In this document: piece by piece, positions 1 through 8,641 of the stretch
Layout of the letters: each line of letters starts with the position of its first letter
How positions within the stretch are numbered: the stretch's first letter is position 1
From: an uncultured Collinsella sp.
Lineage (GTDB): Bacteria; Actinomycetota; Coriobacteriia; Coriobacteriales; Coriobacteriaceae
Assembly (NCBI GenBank): GCA_900551815.1
Contig: URXE01000002.1
Coordinates: forward strand, 1-58,715
Direction: 5' to 3'
DNA length: 58,715 bases
Made by a program: the position numbers and the translations under genes
The notes under the pieces: model-generated
Database searches by the model: none
Seen by the model: the letters and a program-made list of their open reading frames with translations, nothing else
What the model was told of the DNA's origin: nothing

Positions 1-2
1 GC

Positions 3-545
3 TCTTTGGTGGTTAACAGCAAGAGCGGTAATACCAGGATGGTTTCGGGCGCGATTAAGCGCGCTCTGCAGACTGCGGGCGTTGAGTTTATTCACGCTGC
101 CGCGCTGAGCGACGATGCGGATGCAGATCAGGTTGCGCTCGAGGCGCAGGGTGCCTGCGCTGCCGATACGGTGCTCGTTGGCTTTTGGTGCGACAAGGGC
201 GCATGCACGCCTTCGGTCGCGGCGTTGCTCTCCGCCTTGCACGGCAAGCGCGTCTTTCTGTTTGGTACCTGCGGTTTTGGTGCCGATCAGAGCTATTATC
301 AGCAGATTATCGATCGTGTGGCCTCCAATTTGGCCGATGATGCCGAGCTGGTGGGCTGGGCAATGTGCCAGGGCAAGATGGGCCCCGCGGTCAAACAGCG
401 CTACGAGGCCATGCTCGAACAAGATCCCGACAACGCCTGTGCTAAGTTGCTGCTCGACAACTGGGTTGCCGCAAAGGATCATCCCACCAAGGATGATCTG
501 GATAACATGGCTGCAGCCGCCAAAAAGGCCGTGCTGGGGGAGTAG
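3..545 (+). CDS. flavodoxin-like protein, 5' end cut by window
   Basis: The reading frame is open to the left edge, so the true start probably lies outside the window; the first TTG is at position 6. The N-terminus has a hydrophobic strand followed by SKSGNTR, the FMN phosphate-binding loop of flavodoxins. The segment VLFGFW-like strand, then GKRVFLFGTCGFG, matches the later strands and flavin-binding loop. The C-terminus (about residues 135-179) is a helical, Lys-rich extension. Such proteins carry electrons to a partner reductase. The partner is not in the window. Members of this family sit next to bilirubin reductase in gut bacteria, but that link cannot be tested here. Confidence 0.75.
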   Translation, partial: SLVVNSKSGNTRMVSGAIKRALQTAGVEFIHAAALSDDADADQVALEAQGACAADTVLVGFWCDKGACTPSVAALLSALHGKRVFLFGTCGFGADQSYYQQIIDRVASNLADDAELVGWAMCQGKMGPAVKQRYEAMLEQDPDNACAKLLLDNWVAAKDHPTKDDLDNMAAAAKKAVLGE

Positions 546-588
546 CTCCCATCGCTGACGGCGGTCGGTCCATCTTTCTAAATGAAAC

Positions 589-717
589 GTCCTCCCGGGC
601 GTCGGGGCACGAAGTTCCCTGCTCTACAGTCCTGCGCAAGACGAAGGCCACATTAAGTGGCCTTCTTTGCGTGCGGAACTCGCGATGAACTTCGTGCCCC
701 GCCGCCCGGAAGGACGC
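589..717 (-). other. long-armed folded element, copy A
   Basis: The outer arms at 589-617 and 687-717 pair almost fully; GGGGCACGAAGTTC at 604-617 is a perfect inverted match to 687-700. Inside is a hairpin AAGGCCAC (644-651), loop ATTAA, GTGGCCTT (657-664). Read on the minus strand it shares the 20-base core TTCATCGCGAGTTCCGCACG and the loop CACTTAATGTG with copy B at 5974-6109, although the arm sequences differ. It lies downstream of the flavodoxin-like gene and could also end its transcription. Nature unknown: structured RNA or small folded mobile element. Confidence 0.7.
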
Positions 718-744
718 CTCTTTATTGATGGGAGGCCTGATAGG

Positions 745-1225
745 TCGATGGTTCCGTGCCCGGATGCGTCCAAAGTGGGACGGGCTTTCCGGATGGGCAG
801 GCTTTCGAAAAATGCGTCCCGGAATTTGCCTTTGGAATGGGACGTGGTTTCCCGTTGAGGTGCTTTGCGGAAAGTGCATCCCACTCTGGGCGGTCGAAGT
901 GGGACACACTTTCCCAAAGGCGCTCCAACGGGAAATTGCGTCCCATTATTCGGTCAAGAAACGGGATGCATTTTCCCAATGAGAGCAAAACCGGAAAATG
1001 CATCCCACAATCAGCCCTCAAAGTGGGACGCCGTTTCCCAATGAGGCTCAAGCGGAAAATGCATCCCGGAATTTGCGCTCAAAGTGGGATGCGGTTTCCG
1101 GTTGAGGGTCTAAGGGGAAAGTGCGTCCCAGAATCGACGCTTGAAATGGGATGCAGTTTCCCGATGAGGCACTCGACGGAAAATACATCCCAGAAATGGC
1201 CTTTGAGCTGGGATAAGATTTCCGC
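745..1225. repeat. tandem array 1 of a 61-62 bp hairpin repeat
   Basis: Units start with GGAAA at about 807 (degenerate), 869, 931, 993, 1054, 1116 and 1178, so the period is 61-62 bp. A damaged unit lies before the first. Each unit reads GGAAAnTGCRTCCC, about 18 bases, GGGAYGCnnTTTCC, then a spacer like CAATGAGGCTCAA. The two boxes are inverted to each other, so every unit can form a hairpin. Related units occur at 5530-5890, on the other side of the surface-protein gene and in the same direction. The period is not a multiple of three, so this is not a coding repeat. Confidence 0.85.
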
Positions 1226-1237
1226 GGCATCTCGGAT

Positions 1238-1320
1238 TCTCAAAAATGAGACACGCCGTTGGCGAAAATGAGACACGTGATATCGGACATCGGATGTATC
1301 ATTTGCAAAAATGAGTCCAC
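1238..1320 (+). promoter_or_regulatory. three AAAATGAG direct repeats upstream of the surface-protein gene
   Basis: AAAATGAG starts at 1243, 1265 and 1308; the first two continue as ACAC and the third as TCCAC. The spacings of 22 and 43 bases are close to two and four helical turns, so a bound protein would lie on one face. The first copy is also an inverted repeat, TCTCA-AAAA-TGAGA (1238-1251). This looks like an operator for the gene starting at 1347. No convincing -35/-10 pair was found. Confidence 0.45.
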
Positions 1321-1346
1321 TCCACTCGAATAAAGCGAGGTCCCTC

Positions 1347-4300
1347 ATGTACGTTCCACACCCCCGTATCCGTAGGCTGTCGAAAATCCCGCTTGTTGGG
1401 ACGGCGGCGCTTGCTGCGCTGGTCGCCACGAGCGTCGCCTGCTTCACGGCCACGCCCCAGGTTGCCCAGGCGGCAGACGCGCCCGCAATCACCGATATGA
1501 CCGAGCAGGATTATCAAGCCCTGGGTCTGGGCACGAGCGAGGACATTCCGGCCGATACCGTTGGCCCCTATTCCACTGATACCCCCACGACGTTTGCCAC
1601 GCGCAGCGAGGTCTATATGGCGGCTAACGGTAGCCATGGCAATCGCTACACTCTGCGCGACAAGCTCGAGAACATCGAGCGCGGTGACATTGGCGGCAGC
1701 AGCAAACTCACCGATGGCTATGGAAGTGTGTGGGGCGCCGCAAAGTTCTGGCAAAACGTCAACAACTTCGATACGAACAGCGATCTCTACAAGCATAGCG
1801 ACTACGGTGGCGGCACCTGGTCGTACCTAAGCAACAATGAGTCCTCAACAGTACTCGCCAACGACAACAACGGTTTCTCGGGCATTCACGCCACGAGTGT
1901 TGAGTTCTGCAGCGACGCCAGCACGGGCAAAAAGAGCCGCGTTGCCGAGCTCCGTGCCTACGGCGACAGTTCCTCCACGACGATTGACGGCAAGTCATAC
2001 GCCGGAAAGGTTGAGCTGGTCCTCTACTCGTTTAGCAACGGGCGTACGCGCACTCTCGACACACACCTGCCGGTGACGGTCAACACTAATATGATGTACG
2101 AAGGCCGTTTTAAGTACCTGGATGCCGGTTACCTGCAAGAGCACGACGCCGTCTTTGATGTCGAGGCGGGCGATGTCGATGGCGACGGCGTCGACGAGCT
2201 TTTTGTCTACGCGGGCTGCTATGTCGACGAGAACGGCGTGCGCAAGGCTGTAGTCGACATGTATGACTTGGAGGGCGGCAACTGGAAGCAAAGCGTCGTC
2301 AAGATCGATGCCGGTAACGCCGCGGACTACACCACGCACAACAAGGGCGGGAACGACTCCTGGACGCAGCTTCAGTCAGCTCCTGTCGTTTCGCTAGCGG
2401 CTGGCGACCTCGATCGCGATTTTTGCGATGACCTCGCCATCGTGGTCTCGGCACCCTACGGCAAGAAGAATATTGATAAGTCGACGCATTGCGAGCTGTT
2501 TTCGTGGGATGCATCCAAGGGTGCGCTCGTCCATGTCGATGCTCTGGGCGACGCGGGCGCAATCTCCCTCTCCGCGAACGGCAAGACCATGGTCGCTGCG
2601 AATGCGACGTTCGGCACGTTTGCCGCCTACGATGAAGAAGGAAAGAAGACGGGTGAAACCGTCACGGGCCTTATTCTTGCGGGCTATGACTGGCAACGCA
2701 GCGCTTTTGATTACGGCGCTTCTGACGGCAGCAAGGGGCTGTACGGCGCGCTGTACCGCTACGCGTATTTTGACTCGGAGTCTGGCGAGTTCAAGCTTTC
2801 CGATTGCAAGGAATACAGAGACGGGCTTCTCGCCTCCTATGGGCTGATGCATGTGCCCAACAGCGCATGGAAGGATAGCGCTCAGGATAAGCGCTATCCG
2901 TGCACCTTGGCGCCTATTGCCCTTGCCACTGCCAACCTTGACGGCCTGTCCGAGCAGCTGGCGGTCGACGAGGTGCTCGTGGGCGGCGATGTGTTCCGCG
3001 ACTTTGCCTGCAACACGGCACAGAGCGGGGCTCAGGGCTTGGGGTCCATGGTCGGAACCATGAGCATGAGCGGTCAGCAATACAACAGCAGCAACAAGCA
3101 TGACCACAAGGGTATAGAGCAGGTGTGGATCAGCGACGTCAAGGCGGGCAGCGTCTCGGGTTCGGACCGCTATAACGAGAGCTTTATCGCCGTGGTGGGC
3201 AAGCACCGCGACGAGGACCTGCGCAAGAACGATGACTACTATTGGATGACCGCCTCGCATTTTTCGCTCGACGAGAACGGAAAGGTGCGCCGCGGCGAGG
3301 AGCAGGTGATTAGCGAGAGCAACCGTCGCGGCACTACCTACGGCACATTTATCTCGCTCGCGCTGCCCGATGTCGACAACGACAGCGTCAAGATCACGTA
3401 CAAGGACCGCTACAAGGTCTATACCAACCCGCGCGTGCTTGCCGTGCTGCAGGATGCGCCCTATGTTGAGGATCTGGAGCAGGCATACGGCTATCTGGTG
3501 TTGGGCGGCGCGTCATACGGAGAGGAAAAGGGCACGGGGACATCCCAGGGCTATACCATTGGCGCCGAGTTGGGCGTTGCCGTCGAGGTGCAGACCGGTC
3601 CGCCCCTGGTCGCGATGAATGCTTCAGTCGATTTTGCCGCCGAGGGATGCTATGACTACCGGAGCGAGCGCACGGTCAGCGCAAGCGTAAGCTATGAGTC
3701 GCATGCCGGCGAGGGTGACAAGACCGTGCTCTACACGATTCCGATGGTCTATTACGAGTATGAGATCGAAAATGAGGAAACTGGTGGTAAGGGCGTGATG
3801 GCGGTGCCCGTGTCGCTCGGCGCGCAGACCTCGGTCGTTAATGTCGAGGCCTATGACCGCATTGCCAAACAGCACAATATGACGCCGCTCAGCTACTTTT
3901 TGACCAACCGGTCGGGAGAACCCGGAACCTATCAAACGACGCTCAACGGCGAGACTCCCGTTGGGGATTCCTTTGGCCTGGGCAAGCCTGGCGTAACGCG
4001 CGCCTACACGCACGATGGGTTTAACGGCGCCGTCGCGCAGTCGGGGGCGAGCATTGAGCAGACCATCGAAGTCGAGGAGGGCAAGGAGCAGGAGCTCGAG
4101 CTCGGCTTGACGCTGAACGGCAGCGTTGTCATGGGCGCGAAGCTCGCAAAGCACGAGTTGTTTGGCGGCCTGTGCTTTGGTGCCAACGCCGGCTTTACTA
4201 CGGGTAACTCCTCGAGTGAATCGACCGAATACGGCGGCACCGTCGACAACCTGCCCGAGGCCGCGCAGGGCAAGTACGGTTTTGTGTGGCGTCTGGGCGT

Positions 4301-5447
4301 CAACGCGGTGGATGTCGACAAGTTCGAGGCAGACTCGGGCGACAAGCTCGGCACCAAGGACACCGACCAGTTCTGGATCGTGGGCTATGACGTTAAGGAC
4401 GTCGAGATGCCCGACGCGCCGGCCGTGACGGGCTTTACGGCAAACGCCGTCGATTCGACCAGCGTTACGTTTAGCTGGGACGATGTACTCGCAAACAAGA
4501 GTGGCTTTAGCTACGGCGTGGGCATGCTGCAGAGCAATGCGGCGGATGCGGTCGTCAATAGCTGGAAGATTGCCGACAACACGCAGACCTCGCTCAAGTG
4601 GGATGGGCTGCAGCCCAATACGGAGTATCGATTCGCCATCGCCGCCGTTAAGAATGGATCCACGACCGAAACAGGTATTCGCTCGGCAATCATCACGGTC
4701 AAGACCATGCCCGATGGCATGACGATGACCGTGAGCGGACCTGCGGCGGATGCTGCGGAGGGGTCGGATCTTGGATACGACTCTTCGGTTGAGCGCACGG
4801 CGGGAAGCCACCTGACGCTCTCGGCGATTGGCCATGTGAAGCAACTCGGTGCCGACGATAGCGAAACAGGGCTGGCACCGACCTATATGTGGTACCGCAA
4901 GGGCCGCGGCGAGACAGAGTTTAAGCTCGTGGGTGCCGATGGCAACCTCGCGGCTGGAACGGCCTCAAAGCTCGAGATTGACCTGACCGCAGACGATGAC
5001 GGTGCGCAGTATTACTGCCACGTGGGATACAACGACGTGGGCCTCGACACCGGCACGACGCTCGTGAATATCGAGGCCGAGGAGACGGCGCCCACAACGG
5101 TGAACGCCACCCCGATCCGCACGCGCCGCCTGTTCTCACAGGCAAGTGCGGGCGCCAAGAAGTTCCTGGACCATACGCTGGTAAACACCGCCGGCCCAAC
5201 CGATTCCGAAGGCTCAAAGGACCCCGAGACTCCTGAGACCCCGACGAACCCGGACAAGCCCAAGTCCGACAACGGAGCTAAGACCGACACCAAGGTCAAG
5301 ACTACGACCACAGCTACGACCACAGCGAAGAACCTCGCAAACACCGGCGACCAAACATTCGCCCTAGTCGCCACCGCAGCAGCAGCGGGAGCAACGCTCG
5401 TAGTGATAGCCCTCATCATGCTGATCAAGCGCCGCAAGACCCACTAG
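1347..5447 (+). CDS. sortase-anchored surface protein with FG-GAP, Fn3 and Ig-like regions
   Basis: The start at 1347 is chosen because GCGAGG lies six bases upstream; an in-frame ATG at 1311 has no ribosome site. The product has 1366 residues. It begins with a signal peptide (RIRR, then a hydrophobic stretch ending AQA). Residues about 270-700 hold several FG-GAP/VCBS-like calcium loops such as DVDGDGVDE, suggesting a beta-propeller. An Fn3 domain lies near 1020-1120 and an Ig-like domain (WYRK, YYCHV) near 1155-1240. A Pro/Thr/Lys stalk leads to LANTG (1330-1334), a membrane helix and KRRK. LAxTG signals are typical of class E-type actinobacterial sortases; no sortase is in the window. Likely role: binding a host or glycan ligand. 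It stands alone between two repeat arrays. Confidence 0.85.
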   Translation: MYVPHPRIRRLSKIPLVGTAALAALVATSVACFTATPQVAQAADAPAITDMTEQDYQALGLGTSEDIPADTVGPYSTDTPTTFATRSEVYMAANGSHGNRYTLRDKLENIERGDIGGSSKLTDGYGSVWGAAKFWQNVNNFDTNSDLYKHSDYGGGTWSYLSNNESSTVLANDNNGFSGIHATSVEFCSDASTGKKSRVAELRAYGDSSSTTIDGKSYAGKVELVLYSFSNGRTRTLDTHLPVTVNTNMMYEGRFKYLDAGYLQEHDAVFDVEAGDVDGDGVDELFVYAGCYVDENGVRKAVVDMYDLEGGNWKQSVVKIDAGNAADYTTHNKGGNDSWTQLQSAPVVSLAAGDLDRDFCDDLAIVVSAPYGKKNIDKSTHCELFSWDASKGALVHVDALGDAGAISLSANGKTMVAANATFGTFAAYDEEGKKTGETVTGLILAGYDWQRSAFDYGASDGSKGLYGALYRYAYFDSESGEFKLSDCKEYRDGLLASYGLMHVPNSAWKDSAQDKRYPCTLAPIALATANLDGLSEQLAVDEVLVGGDVFRDFACNTAQSGAQGLGSMVGTMSMSGQQYNSSNKHDHKGIEQVWISDVKAGSVSGSDRYNESFIAVVGKHRDEDLRKNDDYYWMTASHFSLDENGKVRRGEEQVISESNRRGTTYGTFISLALPDVDNDSVKITYKDRYKVYTNPRVLAVLQDAPYVEDLEQAYGYLVLGGASYGEEKGTGTSQGYTIGAELGVAVEVQTGPPLVAMNASVDFAAEGCYDYRSERTVSASVSYESHAGEGDKTVLYTIPMVYYEYEIENEETGGKGVMAVPVSLGAQTSVVNVEAYDRIAKQHNMTPLSYFLTNRSGEPGTYQTTLNGETPVGDSFGLGKPGVTRAYTHDGFNGAVAQSGASIEQTIEVEEGKEQELELGLTLNGSVVMGAKLAKHELFGGLCFGANAGFTTGNSSSESTEYGGTVDNLPEAAQGKYGFVWRLGVNAVDVDKFEADSGDKLGTKDTDQFWIVGYDVKDVEMPDAPAVTGFTANAVDSTSVTFSWDDVLANKSGFSYGVGMLQSNAADAVVNSWKIADNTQTSLKWDGLQPNTEYRFAIAAVKNGSTTETGIRSAIITVKTMPDGMTMTVSGPAADAAEGSDLGYDSSVERTAGSHLTLSAIGHVKQLGADDSETGLAPTYMWYRKGRGETEFKLVGADGNLAAGTASKLEIDLTADDDGAQYYCHVGYNDVGLDTGTTLVNIEAEETAPTTVNATPIRTRRLFSQASAGAKKFLDHTLVNTAGPTDSEGSKDPETPETPTNPDKPKSDNGAKTDTKVKTTTTATTTAKNLANTGDQTFALVATAAAAGATLVVIALIMLIKRRKTH

Positions 5448-5474
5448 TAGCCAGTCGAACATATCGACAACCCA

Positions 5475-5513
5475 AAAACCCGGGTAGCCAAAAAACAGGC
5501 CACCCGGGTTTTC
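5475..5513 (+). terminator. terminator of the surface-protein gene
   Basis: AACCCGGGT and ACCCGGGTT form a strong stem around a loop of about 16 bases, followed by a T run; it lies 30 bases after the stop codon. Confidence 0.85.
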
Positions 5514-5529
5514 TGTTGAGTGGAGACTC

Positions 5530-5890
5530 CGCAAGCGGAAACTGCATCCCACAATTAGCGCCCGGAACGGGACACATTTTCCGTCAAGCCCTCATCCGGA
5601 AAATCCATCCCAGTTTGAGCGCCCAGACCGGGACGCACTTTCCCAAAGGGTCCTCAACGGGAAACTGCGTCCCATAATTAGGCCGAGAAATGGGATGAAC
5701 TTTCCCAATGAGAGCCAACCGGAAACCACGTCCCAGAATCAGCCCCCAAAGTGGGACGCACTTTCCCAACGAGCCTCAACCGGAAAATACATCCCGGAAT
5801 CCAGCTGAATAGTGGGACACTCTTTCCCAATCGGGTCCCAAGCGGAAACTGCATCCCATTCCAGACAAGAATTCCGGGACACACTTTCCG
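5530..5890. repeat. tandem array 2 of the 61-62 bp hairpin repeat
   Basis: Six units start with GGAAA at 5537, 5598, 5660, 5721, 5782 and 5843 (period 61-62). They are the same family and direction as array 1: GGAAA, a TCCCA box, about 16 bases, GTGGGACGCACTTTCC and a CAAYGAGCCTCAAC spacer. The array begins right after the terminator of the surface-protein gene. Confidence 0.85.
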
Positions 5891-5891
5891 C

Positions 5892-5921
5892 AAACAAAGA
5901 AGGCCACATAACGTGGCCTTC
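5892..5921 (+). repeat. fragment resembling the inner hairpin of element A
   Basis: AAGGCCAC (5900-5907) and GTGGCCTT (5913-5920) repeat the inner stem of element A with its flanking CAAAG and the loop changed from CTTAATG to CATAACG. It may act as a terminator, since CAATTTATAT follows, but no long T run is present. Confidence 0.5.
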
Positions 5922-5973
5922 AATTTATATATGTTCAGCAGATGTCCCCATGACAAGCCGCGCTTCAACACCG

Positions 5974-6109
5974 AGGCGTCTGCCCGGCGACGCGGAATGT
6001 AAGGTTCATCGCGAGTTCCGCACGAGCCGGAGAGCACTTAATGTGCTCTCCGTGCGAGCAGGACTGCCCGAGCAGGGAATCTTACATTCCGCGCCGGCCG
6101 GGAAGACGA
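5974..6109 (+). other. long-armed folded element, copy B
   Basis: GCGGAATGTAAG (5992-6003) pairs with CTTACATTCCGC (6081-6092), and pairing continues outward with some mismatches. The inner hairpin is GGAGAGCAC (6029-6037), loop TTAAT, GTGCTCTCC (6043-6051), extended by CGCAC/GTGCG. The core at 6005-6024 is identical to copy A over 20 bases, while both stems differ and still pair. It points away from the surface-protein gene, as copy A does on the other side. Confidence 0.7.
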
Positions 6110-6126
6110 ACCGGGATACAGGCCCG

Positions 6127-8427
6127 CTACTTGATCTTGGTCGTACCCGGTGCCAAGTTGGGGTCGGTCTCGTTGGCCTCGGTCTGGAAGTGCTCCGTAT
6201 AGACGTTCTTGCCGTCGCGGAACATCTCGTAATACTGCATCTTGGCGTAATCCTCGCGCGCCTTGGTGGCGGCTGCCGCGGCGGCGTCGTCGCCGGTGAC
6301 GTTGGAGGAGAGCGCCCAGCGCAGGCTGGCGTCCTCGTAGCCCACCGAGTTGATGGCGGGCAGCGACTCACGCAGCGTCATGTGCGCCTTCTGATAGTCG
6401 GAAAGCGGGGCACCGATCAGCTGCATCAGCTGGGTGGACAGGTAGTTGGTGGACAGGTCGTCGACCTCGCTCGTCTGGTCGCAGCCGGCAACGTCGTAGT
6501 TAGCCCAAATGATGTAGTCGGTCTGCCACAAGCGCTCCTGGTGGGTGGCGTCATCCTCGTTGGTAAACCACTTGTCATTGAACTTGGACGGGAAGAACGG
6601 CTGGTGGTCGCCCCAGAACACCACGACCACCTTACGGTCGAGTTTGCTCAGGGCGTTGAGGAAGTAGCGCAGCGCCTGGTCGGACTGCTCGATGCACGAG
6701 ACGTACTCGTCGACATCGGACAGCGTGCCGTCCTCGACGGTCTTAGCGTCCAGATCGGTCGTGTCGATGTTCAGGTGCATCTGCTTGTCGGCCGGCAGCA
6801 GGCCCGTGTCGTAGCCCGAGTGGTTCTGCATGGTCACGTCGAAGATAAACTGCGGATCGGCGTTCTGGTCGAGCAGCTCAAGAATCTTGTCGTAGGTAGC
6901 CTGGTCGGTCACCATACCGCGCAGGGTGTCGGCTCCCTGGAAGTCGTTGATAGACAGGAACTGGTCAAAGCCAAAGTCCTTGTACACGTTCTCGCGGTTC
7001 CAGTTGGTTGCGTGGTTGGGGTGCATGGCCGTGGTGGAATATCCGAGCGACTTGAACTGCTCCGCCAGGTTCCCGGTCGTTTCCATGTTGTAGATGGTGT
7101 AGGGGTACACACCCGAGCCCAGGTTGGCCATGGAGTTACCGGTCATAAACTCAAACTCGGTATTGGCGGTGCCGCCGCCGTAGGCGCTCACGTAGAGCTT
7201 GCCGCGGCTGAGGCAGTTGGACAGGTTCTTAAAGTACTGCGGGCCTTCGTAGCCGGCGCGCATGTTCTGGTAGATCGAAAGATCCGAGAAGGTCTCGTTC
7301 ATGATGGCGATGACCGTGGGCTTCTCGCTATCGAACTGCTCCTCGGCGGCGGCGCGCTCGTCGCTCTTGGCCGCGTCGGACTTGTCGTAGGCCTTGGCGT
7401 ACTTTTTGAGCGTGGCCTTGGCATCGTCGACGGAGTAGTCGGCGGGTTTGGGCGGCTTGATGGACTGCGCTGCGCTAATGAAAGCGGGCAGGTAGCCCTC
7501 GCGCCAGTAGCTCTCGAGCGGGCGCCAGGTGTAGACGGTGATGCCGAGGGTGTTGTAGTAGTCGATGAGCGTGACGTGTGCGGTCACACCGCCCAGGCAC
7601 AGCACGGCGACGAGCAGGTTGGTGAGTAGGATGCGCTTGGCGTTGGCGGCACCCTTCTGGCGATGCGGTGCCACCAGGCCGGCGTACTCGCACAGCAGCA
7701 TGGCGATGGCGGTAAAGCCCATGGACAGCACGCAGAACAGCGAGATCGAGAAGGTGTAGCCGGTGCCGGCGACCGCGGCAGCGGTGGAGATGGCCGAAAG
7801 GTCGCCCGGCTGGATGGGCATGGATTTAAACGTGATGACGAAGAACTCGGCAATGCCCAGGACAAAGAGGGCAAAGGCCAGGACCGCGGGAGCTGCGCCG
7901 TGGCGCTGGAACAGGAAGAACAGGCCGACCATGAGCGTGGTGATGATGGCCCACTCGAGCAGGATGCACAGGGGGTAGACCCAGGTAAAGTCGTGGTTGG
8001 ACGAGACCTCCATGCCCAGCAGCGCAAAGACGCCGGCGAGCAGCAGGCACAAGACGGCGGCGACGAGCGGTTTGCCCACAAAGGCGCCGCGCAGGCGGGC
8101 GAGCTTGCCGGTGGGGGCGGGGGCGTCGGGCCCGGCGAACGCAAAGACGCGCGGGGCGATGCGGTCGCGGGCGATACTGGCCCAGGCGCAGCCGGTGAGG
8201 ACGGCATTGGTCAGGATGAGCATCACAAAGGCGAGCGGCTCGTTTTGCGCGACGAGGCCAATAGCGCCCCAGACGGTCAAAAAGAGCTGGAACAGGCCGA
8301 AGGCGACGCTCCAGGCGAAGGCGCCCTTGGTGACGGTGCCCGACTGAGCGCGAATGGCCTTGGCCTCGCGCAAAACAAGGTAGACGGTCGCCGCAAGACC
8401 GACGAGCGAGATGGCGGCAGCGAACAT
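6127..8427 (-). CDS. LTA synthase-type membrane sulfatase-fold transferase
   Basis: Start chosen at 8427, where GAGGAG precedes the ATG by seven bases; a GTG at 8442 is in frame but has no site. The product has 766 residues. The N-terminal ~340 residues hold several membrane helices. The C-terminal part has the alkaline-phosphatase/sulfatase fold of LtaS: a metal-binding MNETF motif, GGGTANTEFE with the likely nucleophile Thr420, and WGDHQPF near the metal site. Family members move glycerol-phosphate or similar groups onto lipoteichoic acid or glycans outside the membrane. The donor and acceptor cannot be read from sequence. It is larger than typical LtaS (about 650 residues) because of extra N-terminal helices. 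Confidence 0.85.
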   Translation of the reverse strand: MFAAAISLVGLAATVYLVLREAKAIRAQSGTVTKGAFAWSVAFGLFQLFLTVWGAIGLVAQNEPLAFVMLILTNAVLTGCAWASIARDRIAPRVFAFAGPDAPAPTGKLARLRGAFVGKPLVAAVLCLLLAGVFALLGMEVSSNHDFTWVYPLCILLEWAIITTLMVGLFFLFQRHGAAPAVLAFALFVLGIAEFFVITFKSMPIQPGDLSAISTAAAVAGTGYTFSISLFCVLSMGFTAIAMLLCEYAGLVAPHRQKGAANAKRILLTNLLVAVLCLGGVTAHVTLIDYYNTLGITVYTWRPLESYWREGYLPAFISAAQSIKPPKPADYSVDDAKATLKKYAKAYDKSDAAKSDERAAAEEQFDSEKPTVIAIMNETFSDLSIYQNMRAGYEGPQYFKNLSNCLSRGKLYVSAYGGGTANTEFEFMTGNSMANLGSGVYPYTIYNMETTGNLAEQFKSLGYSTTAMHPNHATNWNRENVYKDFGFDQFLSINDFQGADTLRGMVTDQATYDKILELLDQNADPQFIFDVTMQNHSGYDTGLLPADKQMHLNIDTTDLDAKTVEDGTLSDVDEYVSCIEQSDQALRYFLNALSKLDRKVVVVFWGDHQPFFPSKFNDKWFTNEDDATHQERLWQTDYIIWANYDVAGCDQTSEVDDLSTNYLSTQLMQLIGAPLSDYQKAHMTLRESLPAINSVGYEDASLRWALSSNVTGDDAAAAAATKAREDYAKMQYYEMFRDGKNVYTEHFQTEANETDPNLAPGTTKIK

Positions 8428-8641
8428 GCTGAGACTCCTCACAAACTTAAAACCTACGAAAGCGGGGGTTTACCCGATTGTTACCTAAATATGCACTGCA
8501 TTTGCGGGCTGCGCACAACAACCAGCCATATTAACGCGCATGTGCGGCGGTGTGGCGCAATGTAGTGGCGACCTGCGCGATAATGGACGGGAATTACACG
8601 GAAACGTAAAGGCTTCTTAAAGAATTGGCGAGGATAGAGCT

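Noticed and set aside
745..1225. CRISPR array
   Set aside because: The whole 61-62 bp unit is similar between copies, there are no unique spacers of constant length, and no cas genes are present.
722..1271. Several overlapping open frames on both strands through array 1
   Set aside because: They follow the 62-bp repeat, whose period is not a multiple of three; no ribosome site or recognisable protein.
5812..7629. 605-codon plus-strand frame
   Set aside because: It runs through array 2 and element B and then antisense to the LtaS-like gene; composition is that of a complementary frame.
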